Below are positions 1-8,886 of a DNA stretch of 64,000 nt, one piece after another (position 1 is the first letter of the stretch; each line of letters begins with the position of its first letter). The notes beneath the pieces were generated by a model. It was not told the DNA's origin, made no database searches, and saw only the letters and a list, made by a program, of their open reading frames with translations. Source of the stretch: Leucobacter muris (GTDB lineage Bacteria; Actinomycetota; Actinomycetes; Actinomycetales; Microbacteriaceae); assembly GCF_004028235.1 (NCBI RefSeq), contig NZ_CP035037.1, positions 496,001 to 560,000 on the forward strand, given 5' to 3'. The position numbers were made by a program, and so were the translations under genes.

Positions 1-533
1 AGGAAGCCGATGGGGGCCAGCCCGAGGAGCACGGTCAGTCCGCTGTAGACGATGTGCTCTCCGACTTCGATGCGCATCACCCGAACGGTGATCAGCAGCG
101 CGACGATGGAACAGGCGCAGACGATCGGCACGGCGTAGTTCAACGACCAGCCGTGCCAGCCGGTCAGGTAGTCCCAGTACACGCAGATCAGGCCGACCAG
201 CACCACGAGGTACACGGTGCCCTTGGCGACGTTGCGCCGCTTGCGCACCGCCATCAGCACCACGAGCCACATGGTGATCACTCCGAGCCACACCGAGCGG
301 AGCGCGCCGATGCCCTCCACCCCACGACTGAACAGCAGCTGGACGACGAACGATGCGAGGATCACCGCGAGCGAGGCGAGGAACAGCACCCTCAGCACCC
401 GGCGCCGGGAGAACTCGAGCGGCACCGCCGGGAGCGGGCTCGGGGTCGTCTCGCCGGCGGTCGCCGCACTGCACAGGGGGCAGCGGGTCCAGGCGCCCTC
501 GATATCGACGGCGCACTCCGCGCAGCGCCTCAT
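1..533 (-). CDS. DUF6320-type membrane protein (partial, runs off the window)
   Basis: The reading frame starts at the ATG at 533 and is still open at base 1, so only about 177 N-terminal residues are visible. The N-terminus carries two CxxC pairs (C4/C7 and C19/C22), which look like a small zinc ribbon. Several hydrophobic segments follow, so this is a zinc-ribbon-plus-multispan membrane protein of the DUF6320 type. The start overlaps the stop of the upstream acyltransferase as ATGA, so the two are probably translated together as the third gene of a leftward operon. The biochemical role is unknown. Confidence 0.75.
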   Translation of the reverse strand, partial: MRRCAECAVDIEGAWTRCPLCSAATAGETTPSPLPAVPLEFSRRRVLRVLFLASLAVILASFVVQLLFSRGVEGIGALRSVWLGVITMWLVVLMAVRKRRNVAKGTVYLVVLVGLICVYWDYLTGWHGWSLNYAVPIVCACSIVALLITVRVMRIEVGEHIVYSGLTVLLGLAPIGF

Positions 534-2020
534 GACTCGCCCTCCGACAGGCCTTCGCCCTTCGCCAGGCCTTCGCCTTCCGCGAGCTCCGCCTCGGTCA
601 CCCGCGCGGCCGCGACGCGCACGTTCAGCCCGCGGCGGGTGAGCAGCCGGGCGAACTCCCTCACGTGGTCGGTCTCCGTGAACGGCGAGGTGAAGGTGAT
701 CGTGAGCTGACCCGCGTGCGACATGGCGCAGAACTGCGGGCGCACGGCCGAGACCTGGAACAGCATGCGCCCCACGTGCGATTCGGCCGGATCCGGCAGG
801 CTCACGCGGCCGAGAATCGACACCGCCACGCTCAGCCCGCGGTTGTTGGCCCAGTTGATCAGCCCCAGCAGCACGTCTTTGAGGGGCCGCGGCACGATCC
901 TCAAGCCGGCCATCCGCTCGAAGCGGATGAATCTCCGAAGCTTCTTGCCGAGCGCCTCGGCGCTCGCCTTCGGCCTGAACTGGGCCTCGAGCCGCCGGCA
1001 GATCGAACCGAGGTCGTCGGGCCCCTCGCCGTAGGTGTGCTCCACGCGCACGGTCGCGAAGAAGTTGCGGGCCGACGTCGACGGGTAGAACTGGCGCAGG
1101 TTCACCGGCACCGAGGCCGCCAGGGTGCGGGCCCTGCCGAGGCCGCCGGAGGACAGGCGGATCGACTCGAAGAACACCGCTGTCAGGTACATGGTGAGCG
1201 CGACGCCCTCGGCCCGCGCGAGCGCCAGCACCTCTTGCGCCGGCACCGTGAGTTCGACGGCGCGCGTGCGATTGTCGGGGGTGCGGGTTCCCCGGACCCG
1301 GTAGGCCCGAGCGCCCGGGCGGCGACGCGGAGTGCGGGGGCTCGGGGGCTCGGCGGGCGCGGGCCGCACGCTCTCGTCGACGGTGAGCGGGGCCGGCGCG
1401 GCGGCGCGGCTGAACGCGGACTCGGAGGCCGGCGGGTCGCCGCGGCGGGCGCGGGGCGGGCGGCGGAAGTAGTGCGCGAAACTGTCGGAGGCCAGCTCGT
1501 GCAGCGGGCCGGCCGGGTCGTCGCCGGGCCGGGGCGAGGCGTCGGCCCGAGCGGGGTCGGTGCGTGTCTCCTCGGCCGCGGCGGCCTCGAGCGGAGGCTC
1601 GGGGTGACGCAGCCGGATGTACGCCGCCAGCAGGTCGGAGAGGAACCACAGCGCCCCCGTGCCGTCGGAGAGCGCGTGGAAGATCTCGAGGATGATCCGT
1701 CGCCGGTGATGCATCACGCGGAACAGCAGCCCGAGTCGATCCGCCTGGTAGATGGGCGCGCAGGTGGGCCGCGCGTCGGCGGTGACGGTCGGGTGCAGAT
1801 CGCTGTCCTGCAGGTAGTACCAGAACACGCCGCGTCGCAGCACCGCGTGGTAGAGCGGGTACCGTTCGTAGGTGAGGTCGAGCGCCTGCTGCAGGAGCAT
1901 CGGATCCACCTCGTGGTCGACCTCGGCGCTCATGCGGAACACCTTCGGATCCGCGTCGCTGCGGGCCGCGAGGAAGATGTTGGAGGCGTTGTCGAGCCGC
2001 ACCCAGGCCCGGCGCGTCAT
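530..2020 (-). CDS. Condensation/acyltransferase-superfamily protein (HxxxDG motif)
   Basis: This 496-residue protein has the acyl-transfer motif HALSDG at residues 115-120, where His is the expected general base. The motif is shared by alcohol acetyltransferases, wax-ester synthases and NRPS condensation domains. A proline- and arginine-rich linker lies near residues 150-240 and splits the two halves of the fold. The start at 2020 is chosen because it overlaps the stop of the upstream hydrolase as ATGA. An upstream extension in the same frame (to 3022) would lie wholly over the hydrolase and is rejected. The hydrolase neighbour suggests joint work on an ester or lipid; the substrate cannot be read from the sequence. 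Confidence 0.75.
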   Translation of the reverse strand: MTRRAWVRLDNASNIFLAARSDADPKVFRMSAEVDHEVDPMLLQQALDLTYERYPLYHAVLRRGVFWYYLQDSDLHPTVTADARPTCAPIYQADRLGLLFRVMHHRRRIILEIFHALSDGTGALWFLSDLLAAYIRLRHPEPPLEAAAAEETRTDPARADASPRPGDDPAGPLHELASDSFAHYFRRPPRARRGDPPASESAFSRAAAPAPLTVDESVRPAPAEPPSPRTPRRRPGARAYRVRGTRTPDNRTRAVELTVPAQEVLALARAEGVALTMYLTAVFFESIRLSSGGLGRARTLAASVPVNLRQFYPSTSARNFFATVRVEHTYGEGPDDLGSICRRLEAQFRPKASAEALGKKLRRFIRFERMAGLRIVPRPLKDVLLGLINWANNRGLSVAVSILGRVSLPDPAESHVGRMLFQVSAVRPQFCAMSHAGQLTITFTSPFTETDHVREFARLLTRRGLNVRVAAARVTEAELAEGEGLAKGEGLSEGES

Positions 2021-2976
2021 GGCAGCCCCTGCGGGCTCGGGTGCTCGGCGGCGGTGTCGCCCAAGAACGCGTTGATCACCTCGTAGGCCTCCCTGAGCGA
2101 ACGGGAGAAGCGGGGCAGCGCGATGAACCCGTGCAGCGCCCCGTCGACGCGGTGCACCTGCACCGCGTTGCCCGCCGCCTCGAGCGCACGGCCGTAGGCC
2201 TCGCCTTCGTCGCGCAGCAGATCGAGCTCGGCCGTGATGAGCAGGGTGCGCGGCTGCCCGGAGAGGTCCTCGGCCATCAGCGGCGCCACGAGGCGATCGC
2301 GGCGCTTCTCGGGATCGGGCACGTAGAGCTCGAAGTAGTCCTGCACCTCGGCGTTCGTGAGCCGGTAGTCCTCGCCGTGATTGCGCACCGACGCGAACGG
2401 GGAGGATGCGGGATCGTGATCCCAGTGCGCCACCGGGTAGAGCCGGATCTGCCGGGTCGCTCCGCGCTGACCGCGTTCCCGCAGCAGCAGCGAGACGACC
2501 GCGGCGAGGTTGCCGCCGGCGGAGTCTCCCACCAGCACGATCTTCGAGGCGTCGGGCGCTCCCGCCAGCCACGGCTTCTCCAGCAGCAGCCGGGCGACGT
2601 CGAAGCAGTCCTGCAGTCCGGCTGGGAAGGGGTGCTCGGGAGCCAGGCGGTAGTCGACGGAGATCACCGTGCAGCCGGTGAGATCGGCCATCGTGGCGCA
2701 GGCGGGGGTGTAGCTCTCGATATCCCCCGTGACCCAGCCGCCGCCGTGGAAGAACACGAGCACGTCGTCTCGCAGCCGTTTCTTCGGGCTGAAGATGCGA
2801 GCCGGCACCCGATGGTCGCCGTCGTCGGAGGGCACCTGCCAGTCCGAGGCCTGGTATCGAGGGGCCGGCAGTGCGGCCAGTCGGCGCTGGCGTCGGCGCA
2901 CCTTCTCGTAGTCCTCGCGCATGTTGACGCGGGGCGCGGCGAACAGGCTCAGCACCGCCCGGAACAGCGGGTTCAC
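2017..2976 (-). CDS. Alpha/beta hydrolase, hormone-sensitive-lipase-like esterase
   Basis: The 319-residue protein has the oxyanion-hole motif HGGGW (residues 77-81) and the nucleophile motif GDSAGG (150-155, Ser152). A later Asp in an AELDLLRDE context and a His in GALHGF complete the triad. This layout is typical of the hormone-sensitive-lipase family of cytoplasmic carboxylesterases. The start is placed at GTG 2976 because the sequence further upstream is low-complexity Arg-rich and the nearby ATG (3011) is out of frame. It is the first gene of a leftward three-gene operon with ATGA overlaps. The substrate is unknown. Confidence 0.8.
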   Translation of the reverse strand: MNPLFRAVLSLFAAPRVNMREDYEKVRRRQRRLAALPAPRYQASDWQVPSDDGDHRVPARIFSPKKRLRDDVLVFFHGGGWVTGDIESYTPACATMADLTGCTVISVDYRLAPEHPFPAGLQDCFDVARLLLEKPWLAGAPDASKIVLVGDSAGGNLAAVVSLLLRERGQRGATRQIRLYPVAHWDHDPASSPFASVRNHGEDYRLTNAEVQDYFELYVPDPEKRRDRLVAPLMAEDLSGQPRTLLITAELDLLRDEGEAYGRALEAAGNAVQVHRVDGALHGFIALPRFSRSLREAYEVINAFLGDTAAEHPSPQGLP

Positions 2977-3169
2977 GGGCGGGCGCCGGTGTCGGCGGCG
3001 GTGCGTTCCATGACCCCAGCATAGAGAGGCCGCCCGCCGCGCCGGTTGAAGCGGGCTGAGCGCGGGCGGGGAAGCCGCGTCGGAGCGGTCGGCGTCTTCC
3101 GGTGGGAGGTGAGGGATCGGGATCGCGCGATAGGATGGAGCGTTAGCGAGCGACACGAGAGGGACGGGT

Positions 3170-4024
3170 ATGGCGAACACTCTGTTTGAGCTGGGACCGA
3201 CCGGCCGCCCCGAGCGCGTCATCCCCGCGCCCCGGAAGCTCGACCGGCACGGCCCCGCGCGCATCATCGCGATGTGCAATCAGAAGGGCGGGGTGGGGAA
3301 GACCACCAGCACCATCAACCTCGCCGCCGCCCTCGCGCGGTACGGCCGTCGGGTGCTCGCCGTCGACTTCGACCCGCAGGGCGCGCTCTCGGCCGGCCTC
3401 GGCGTGCCCGCGCACGACGTGCCCACGATCTACGACCTCATGCTCGGCAAGGAGAAGGATCCGCGCGCGGCGATCCAGCGCACCGAGACCGCGGGCCTCG
3501 ACGTGATCCCGGCCAACATCGACCTCTCCGCCGCGGAGGTGCACCTCGTCACCGAGGTGGCGCGCGAGCAGATCCTCGCCGGCGTGCTGCGCAAGGTCGT
3601 CGACGACTACGACGTCGTCCTCATCGACTGCCAGCCCTCCCTGGGCCTGCTCACCGTCAACGCGCTCACCGCGAGCCACGGCGTGCTGATCCCCCTCGCG
3701 TGCGAGTACTTCGCGCTGCGCGGCGTCGCCCTGCTCGTCGAGACCGTCGACAAGGTGAAGGACCGCCTCAACCCGGCGCTCGAGCTCGACGGCATCCTCG
3801 CCACGATGTACGACGCCCGCACCCTGCACGCGCGCGAGGTGCTCGAGCGCGTGGTCGACACCTTCGGCGACAAGGTCTTCGACACCGTCATCGCGCGCAC
3901 CGTGAAGCTGCCCGACGCGCAGATCGCGGCGAAGCCGATCCTCGACTACGCGCCCTCGAACGCCGCGTCCGAGGCCTATCTCAAACTCGCCCGCGAGCTC
4001 GTGCAGCGGGGCCTCGTCGCCTGA
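3170..4024 (+). CDS. ParA/Soj-family chromosome-partitioning ATPase
   Basis: This 284-residue P-loop ATPase has a deviant Walker A motif (KGGVGKT, residues 39-45) with the signature lysine of the ParA/MinD class. It also has VLIDCQPSLG as Walker B. ATP-dependent dimers of such proteins bind DNA nonspecifically and pattern cargo movement. Its place directly before scpA and scpB is a conserved actinobacterial arrangement, so it probably acts with SMC-ScpAB in segregation. No parB lies beside it. The gap to scpA is only 8 bases. Confidence 0.9.
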   Translation: MANTLFELGPTGRPERVIPAPRKLDRHGPARIIAMCNQKGGVGKTTSTINLAAALARYGRRVLAVDFDPQGALSAGLGVPAHDVPTIYDLMLGKEKDPRAAIQRTETAGLDVIPANIDLSAAEVHLVTEVAREQILAGVLRKVVDDYDVVLIDCQPSLGLLTVNALTASHGVLIPLACEYFALRGVALLVETVDKVKDRLNPALELDGILATMYDARTLHAREVLERVVDTFGDKVFDTVIARTVKLPDAQIAAKPILDYAPSNAASEAYLKLARELVQRGLVA

Positions 4025-4032
4025 GCACCGCC

Positions 4033-4908
4033 ATGATCGCGCTCGCCGAGGATCCCGAACTGGGCGCTGATCCGGCCCAGGGCACGGCCGCCGACCCCGA
4101 AACCGGGGTCGACGACGGCGCGTTCCGGGTGTCTCTCGAGGGGTTCGACGGGCCCTTCGATCTGCTGCTGAACCTGATCGGCAAGCACGAGCTCGACATC
4201 ACCGAGGTGTCGCTCAGCCTCGTCACCGACGAGTTCATCGCCTACCTCGCGTCGCTCGAGGGGCAGGGCCTCATCGAGCTGGATCGCGCCTCGGAGTTCC
4301 TGGTGGTCGCCGCGACGCTGCTCGACATGAAGATCGCGAGCCTGCTGCCGCAGGGCGAAGCGGTCGACGCCGAGGACATCGCCCTGCTCGAGGCGCGCGA
4401 CCTGCTCTTCGCCCGCCTGCTGCAGTACCGCGCCTTCAAGCAGGCGAGCGCCTGGTTCCAGGCGAGGCTCGCGGCCGAGGGCGCGCGGCACCCGCGGCTC
4501 GTGCCGCTCGACGCCAAGTACCGCGAGCGCACGCCCGAGCTCGCGTGGTCGCTCTCGGCGGCCGACTTCGCAGCGATCGCGACCCTCGCGTTCGCGCCGC
4601 GCGAGATCCCGAGCGTCGGCCTCGACCACCTGCACGCGCCCCTCGTGTCGATCCGCGAGCAGGCCGCGGTGGTCGTGTCGGCGCTGCGCACGGGTGGTGC
4701 GAGGTCGTTCCGCGAACTCGTCGCGGGCGTCGACGCGGTGGGCGAGCGGGGTGTGATCGTGGCCCGGTTCCTCGCGATCCTCGAGCTGTACCGGCGCGCC
4801 GCGGTGACCTTCGAGCAGGCCGAGCCGCTGGGCGAGCTGCGGGTGCAGTGGACCGGCGAGCACTGGTCGGACGACGAACTGGCTACCCTGGGGAGCGACT
4901 ATGACTGA
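4033..4908 (+). CDS. scpA: Segregation and condensation protein A
   Basis: The 291-residue protein carries the family hallmark FDGPFDLLL at residues 38-46, followed by the KHELDITEVSL helix. ScpA is the kleisin subunit that bridges the two heads of the SMC dimer and binds ScpB, compacting and segregating chromosomes. The ATG at 4033 is the first plausible start after the parA stop; longer in-frame extensions lie entirely over parA. The 3' end overlaps the start of scpB by 8 bases, indicating translational coupling. Confidence 0.95.
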   Translation: MIALAEDPELGADPAQGTAADPETGVDDGAFRVSLEGFDGPFDLLLNLIGKHELDITEVSLSLVTDEFIAYLASLEGQGLIELDRASEFLVVAATLLDMKIASLLPQGEAVDAEDIALLEARDLLFARLLQYRAFKQASAWFQARLAAEGARHPRLVPLDAKYRERTPELAWSLSAADFAAIATLAFAPREIPSVGLDHLHAPLVSIREQAAVVVSALRTGGARSFRELVAGVDAVGERGVIVARFLAILELYRRAAVTFEQAEPLGELRVQWTGEHWSDDELATLGSDYD

Positions 4909-5665
4909 TCAGGCATACACGGGCCAGGATCCCGCAGCCGAGCCGGCGGTCGACCCGGTCGACCCGGTCGAGCCGGTCGAGTCGGTCGCTTCGGCGGGAG
5001 AGAGCGACGCGGGATCGCGCGAGCCGAGCGCGGCCGAGACCGAGCTCGCCCGCGCCCGCGAGCACCACACCCTCGCGCAGCAGCTCGAGGCCCTGCTGAT
5101 CGTGGCCGACGAGCCGCTCAGCGTCGTCGCGCTCGCGACGGCCACCGACCGGCCGATGCGCGAGGTGAAGGCGGCGCTCGCGGGCCTCATCGCCGAGTAC
5201 GACGGCGAGGCCGGGGCGGCCGGGGACGCCGGCGGCGGTTCCGGGGCGGCATCGCGGGGCTCGGGATCGCCGCGCGGCTTCGAGCTGCGCGAGGTCGCGG
5301 GCGGCTACCGCTTCTACGTGCGCGAGAGCCTCGACCCCGTCGTCGCCGACTTCGTGCAGCAGCAGACGCCCGCGAAGCTCTCGCAGGCCGCGCTCGAGAC
5401 GCTCGCCGTGGTGGCCTACCGCCAGCCGATCTCGCGCGGCGCGATCGCGTCGATCCGCGCCGTCAACGTCGACTCGGTGGTGCGCACGCTGCTCGCGCGC
5501 GGCCTCATCACCGAGGTGGCGCAGGATCCCGAGACCACCGCGACCCTCTACGGCACGACCGAGGCGCTGCTGCGGCACCTCGGCATCGACGACATCTCCG
5601 AGCTGCCGCCCATCGCGCCGCTGCTCGACGACCCTTCGGAAGGATTCGAGCATGAGTCGCTCTGA
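4901..5665 (+). CDS. scpB: Segregation and condensation protein B
   Basis: The 254-residue protein has the two winged-helix domains of ScpB. The second includes the well-conserved stretch around LSQAALETLAVVAYRQP and the DSVVRTLLARGLI helix. ScpB dimers bind the middle of ScpA and complete the SMC-ScpAB condensin. The first 50 residues are an acidic, repetitive tail (VDPVDPVEPVE) built on short tandem repeats, and a Gly-rich insert follows the first winged helix. The start overlaps scpA by 8 bases and the end overlaps the pseudouridine synthase by 14 bases. Confidence 0.93.
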   Translation: MTDQAYTGQDPAAEPAVDPVDPVEPVESVASAGESDAGSREPSAAETELARAREHHTLAQQLEALLIVADEPLSVVALATATDRPMREVKAALAGLIAEYDGEAGAAGDAGGGSGAASRGSGSPRGFELREVAGGYRFYVRESLDPVVADFVQQQTPAKLSQAALETLAVVAYRQPISRGAIASIRAVNVDSVVRTLLARGLITEVAQDPETTATLYGTTEALLRHLGIDDISELPPIAPLLDDPSEGFEHESL

Positions 5666-7022
5666 GAGCGGGAACGCGGCCGGCCGTTCCGCACGCCGAG
5701 GAGCCGCGCGCGGCGACGTCGGAGGCGCCGCACCCGACGCCGGCCGAGGTGCGCAGCACGGCGGGCGGTTCGAGGTCGGCGGGCAGGCCGTCGAGATCGA
5801 CATGGCCGAGTGGGGCTGGGACCGGCCGGTCTCGGATCCGCACGCCGATCCGCAGCCCGAGGACGACGGCCGGGTGCGGTTGCAGAAGGCGCTCGCGCAC
5901 GCGGGCGTCGCGTCGCGGCGCGCGTGCGAGACGCTCATCACGAGCGGCCGGGTGACGGTGAACGGCGAGGTGCAGCGCGAGCTGGGCAGCCGCATCGATC
6001 CCGACGCCGACGACGTGCGCGTCGACGGCGTCGTGGTGCAGCTCGACGTCTCGAAGCGCTACTTCGTGCTCAACAAGCCGCGGGGTGTGGTCTCGACCAT
6101 GCGCGACGAGGGCGGCCGCCCGGATCTGCGCGAGTTCGCCGAGCGCGTGGACGACCGCCTCTACAACGTGGGCCGCCTCGACACCGACACGAGCGGGCTG
6201 CTGATCCTCACCAACGACGGCGAGCTCGCGCACCGCCTCGCCCACCCGAGCTTCGGCGTGCAGAAGACCTACATCGCCAAGGTGCGCGGGCGGGTGACGG
6301 CGGCCGTGATCCAGCGCCTGAAAGACGGCGTGCAGCTGGCCGACGGCCCGATCCACGCGGATCGGGCGAAGCTGCTGCCCGACGGTTCGAGCCGCTCGCA
6401 CTCCCTCGTCGAGGTGACGCTGCACTCGGGCCGCAACCGCATCGTGCGCCGCATGCTGGCCGAGGTGGGGCACCCGGTCGAGGAGCTCGTGCGCCGCCAG
6501 TTCGGGCCCCTGCACCTCGGCACCCTGCTGGTGGGCGAGATGCGCGAGCTCTCGGCGGCGGAGCGCGGGGCGCTGCTGTCGGCGGTCGAGGACGGCGGAG
6601 CGGGCGGAGCCGACGACGGGCCGGACGCCTCGCGGAGTTCGGGATCGCGCGGCGGGGCGCGCGGCGCCGGCCGCGGGACGCGGGGGGCCGCGACGGCCGG
6701 CCGGCCCGGCGACGGCGCGGGCGCTCGCGGCATGCGCGGCGTGGCCGCCAAGGGCAACCCGCACAATCGGCGCGGCGCGCAGAGCGTGAGCGGTCGGGGC
6801 GCGAAGAAGCCGGAAGCGGGCTCGGGTCGCTCAGGATCCGGGCGCTCGGGATCCGGCGACGCCGGAAGCGGCCGCAAGGACGTCGGCCCCCGCGGCCAGA
6901 ACGGCAAGCAGCCGGGCTCGACCGGCCGAGCCGGTGCGGCGGGCCGGAAGGGGCCCGCCGCACCGCGGCAGTCGCGAGGGTCGCAGAAGCCGCGGGGCGG
7001 CAGCAAGGGAGGGGCTCGATGA
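5652..7022 (+). CDS. rluB: 23S rRNA pseudouridine synthase, RluB-type
   Basis: The 456-residue protein has an S4 RNA-binding domain (about 75-122) and an RsuA/RluB catalytic domain with GRLDTDTSG at 174-182, where Asp177 is the expected nucleophile. The family makes a single pseudouridine in helix 89 of 23S rRNA. The C-terminal 130 residues or so are a Gly/Arg/Ser-rich tail with repeats of the type GSGRSGSG, probably disordered and RNA-binding. The N-terminal 70 residues are also low-complexity. It overlaps scpB, and its stop overlaps the tyrA ATG as ATGA. Confidence 0.9.
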   Translation: MSRSESGNAAGRSARRGAARGDVGGAAPDAGRGAQHGGRFEVGGQAVEIDMAEWGWDRPVSDPHADPQPEDDGRVRLQKALAHAGVASRRACETLITSGRVTVNGEVQRELGSRIDPDADDVRVDGVVVQLDVSKRYFVLNKPRGVVSTMRDEGGRPDLREFAERVDDRLYNVGRLDTDTSGLLILTNDGELAHRLAHPSFGVQKTYIAKVRGRVTAAVIQRLKDGVQLADGPIHADRAKLLPDGSSRSHSLVEVTLHSGRNRIVRRMLAEVGHPVEELVRRQFGPLHLGTLLVGEMRELSAAERGALLSAVEDGGAGGADDGPDASRSSGSRGGARGAGRGTRGAATAGRPGDGAGARGMRGVAAKGNPHNRRGAQSVSGRGAKKPEAGSGRSGSGRSGSGDAGSGRKDVGPRGQNGKQPGSTGRAGAAGRKGPAAPRQSRGSQKPRGGSKGGAR

Positions 7023-8107
7023 ACGAGCTGCAGGCGCGCACGCGCGGATCAGTGCACGTGATCGGGGCCGGCCTGCTCGGCGCGAGCGTGGGCCTCGGCC
7101 TGCGCGAGCGCGGAGTCGACGTGACCCTCGAAGACCTGTCGCCGACCACCGTCGCGCTCGCCGCCGACTACGGGGCGGGCCGGGTGCGCACGGCCGACGA
7201 TCCGGCTCCCGCGCTCGTGGTGGTCGCCACCCCGCCCGACGTCACGGCCGACGTGGTCGAGCGGGCGCTCGCCGAGTTCCCCGGCTCGGTCGTCACCGAT
7301 GTGGCGAGCGTCAAGCTGGCGCCGTTCCTCGAACTCGCGAGCCGCGGCATCGACCTCACGAACTACGTCGGCTCGCACCCCATGGCGGGGCGCGAGCGGG
7401 GCGGCGCGATCATGGCGCGCGCCGATCTCTTCACCGCGCGCCCCTGGGTCGTCTGCCGCGATCACGAGACCCCGGCCGAGGCGCTCGCGCTCGTCGAGGC
7501 GGTCGCGCTCGACCTCGGCGCGGTGCTCATCGAGATGACCCCCGAGGAGCACGACCGCTCGGTGGGCCTCGTCTCCCACCTGCCCCAGGTGGTGTCGAGC
7601 CTGCTCGCGGCGCGGCTCGTGCCGGCGACCGAGCAGGCGATCGGGCTCGCGGGCGCCGGGCTGCGCGACACGACGCGCATCGCTTCGAGCGACCCCGAAC
7701 TCTGGGTGCAGATCCTGGGTGCGAACCGCGAGCCGGTGGTCGAGCTGCTCGACGCGCTCGCCGTCGACATCGCCGCCTTCGCCGAGGCGCTGCGCGATCC
7801 CACCCGTTCGGGCGCGAAGCGGCGCATCGCCGACCTGCTCTCGGCCGGCAACCGGGGGGTCGAGCGCATTCCGGGCAAGCACGGATCCTCCGAGCGGTTC
7901 ACCACGCTCACCGTGCTGGTCGACGACCGGCCAGGCCAGATCGCGAGGCTGCTCACCGAACTCGGAGAACTGGGCATTAACATGGAAGACTTGCGCCTCG
8001 AGCACTCGCCGGGCGCGCAGATCGGGTTCGCGGAGATCGCGGTGCTGCCGGAGGTGGCCGAGCGCGCGATCGAGGGGCTCGCCGAACGCGGATGGAGGAC
8101 GCTGTGA
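7019..8107 (+). CDS. tyrA: Prephenate dehydrogenase with C-terminal ACT domain
   Basis: The 362-residue protein opens with a Rossmann motif (GAGLLGAS, residues 16-23). It contains the conserved GSHPMAGRE segment of prephenate dehydrogenases, which convert prephenate to 4-hydroxyphenylpyruvate for tyrosine synthesis. The last 75 residues (from TTLTVLVDDRPGQI) form an ACT domain, probably for feedback control by tyrosine. Start and stop both overlap neighbours (ATGA with rluB, GTGA with cmk), so it is embedded in one polycistron. Confidence 0.93.
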   Translation: MNELQARTRGSVHVIGAGLLGASVGLGLRERGVDVTLEDLSPTTVALAADYGAGRVRTADDPAPALVVVATPPDVTADVVERALAEFPGSVVTDVASVKLAPFLELASRGIDLTNYVGSHPMAGRERGGAIMARADLFTARPWVVCRDHETPAEALALVEAVALDLGAVLIEMTPEEHDRSVGLVSHLPQVVSSLLAARLVPATEQAIGLAGAGLRDTTRIASSDPELWVQILGANREPVVELLDALAVDIAAFAEALRDPTRSGAKRRIADLLSAGNRGVERIPGKHGSSERFTTLTVLVDDRPGQIARLLTELGELGINMEDLRLEHSPGAQIGFAEIAVLPEVAERAIEGLAERGWRTL

Positions 8108-8886
8108 GTGATGCTGCGATGAACGCTTCCGCGGTGGCGCCAGCCTCCGCTGCGGGGCCGACCGCGTCGGCCCCGCCTCTGCTGGTCGCGATCGACGGCC
8201 CCGCGGGAAGCGGCAAGTCGAGCGTCTCGCGCGCCGCGGCCGATCGCCTCGCGTTCGGCATCCTCGACACGGGCGCCGCCTACCGCTCGCTGGCGTGGGC
8301 CGCGCTGCGGGCGGGCGTCGACCTCGACGACGAACGCGCCGTGCTCGAGCTGCTCGAGACGTGGGGCTTCACCATCACCATGCGCGGCGAGCAGTGGGTC
8401 ACCGTGACCCTGCCGGCGGAGGAGGGCGCGGCATCCGGCGACCCCGTCGACGTCACCGCCGAGATCCGCGACCCCGCGGTGAGCGCGCAGGTCAGCCGGG
8501 TCTCGAAGCACCCCGCGGTGCGCGAACGGCTGAACGAGATGTTCCGCCGCATCGTCGCCGCGTCGGGCCTGCCCGGCGTGGTGATCGAGGGGCGCGACAT
8601 CACCACCGTCGTCGCGCCCGAAGCGCCCGTGCGCATCCTCATGACGGCCTCGCCCGAGGTGCGCGCCCAGCGCCGCGCCGGCGAGCTCGCCGACATGTCG
8701 CACGAGCAGGTGCTCGCCGACATCGCCGCCCGCGACGCGAAGGACGCGCTGGTGGTCGACTTCTTCACCCCCGCACCCGGGGTGACGCTCGTGGACACGA
8801 GCGATCTGAACTTCGAGCAGTCGATTCAGGCTGTGGTCGATATCGTACGAGCGGTGCAGCGCGCCGCGGAAGAGAGCAAACGATGA
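8104..8886 (+). CDS. cmk: Cytidylate kinase
   Basis: The 260-residue kinase has a P-loop [10 protein letters not shown] at residues 31-40 and the [14 protein letters not shown] segment of CMP/dCMP kinases, which phosphorylate CMP and dCMP. The GTG at 8104 is chosen as the start. A GGAGG lies at 8094-8098 with a 5-base spacer, and the GTG overlaps the tyrA stop (GTGA). An ATG at 8092 would sit upstream of that ribosome-binding site. The order tyrA-cmk-der is standard in actinobacteria. The stop overlaps the der start as ATGA. Confidence 0.94.
   Translation: MSDAAMNASAVAPASAAGPTASAPPLLVAIDGPAGSGKSSVSRAAADRLAFGILDTGAAYRSLAWAALRAGVDLDDERAVLELLETWGFTITMRGEQWVTVTLPAEEGAASGDPVDVTAEIRDPAVSAQVSRVSKHPAVRERLNEMFRRIVAASGLPGVVIEGRDITTVVAPEAPVRILMTASPEVRAQRRAGELADMSHEQVLADIAARDAKDALVVDFFTPAPGVTLVDTSDLNFEQSIQAVVDIVRAVQRAAEESKR

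Noticed and set aside
530..3022. Single 830-codon open frame on the minus strand
   Set aside because: Its first 330 codons lie over the hydrolase gene in another frame and are Arg/Pro-rich shadow sequence. Only the part from 2,020 looks like protein.
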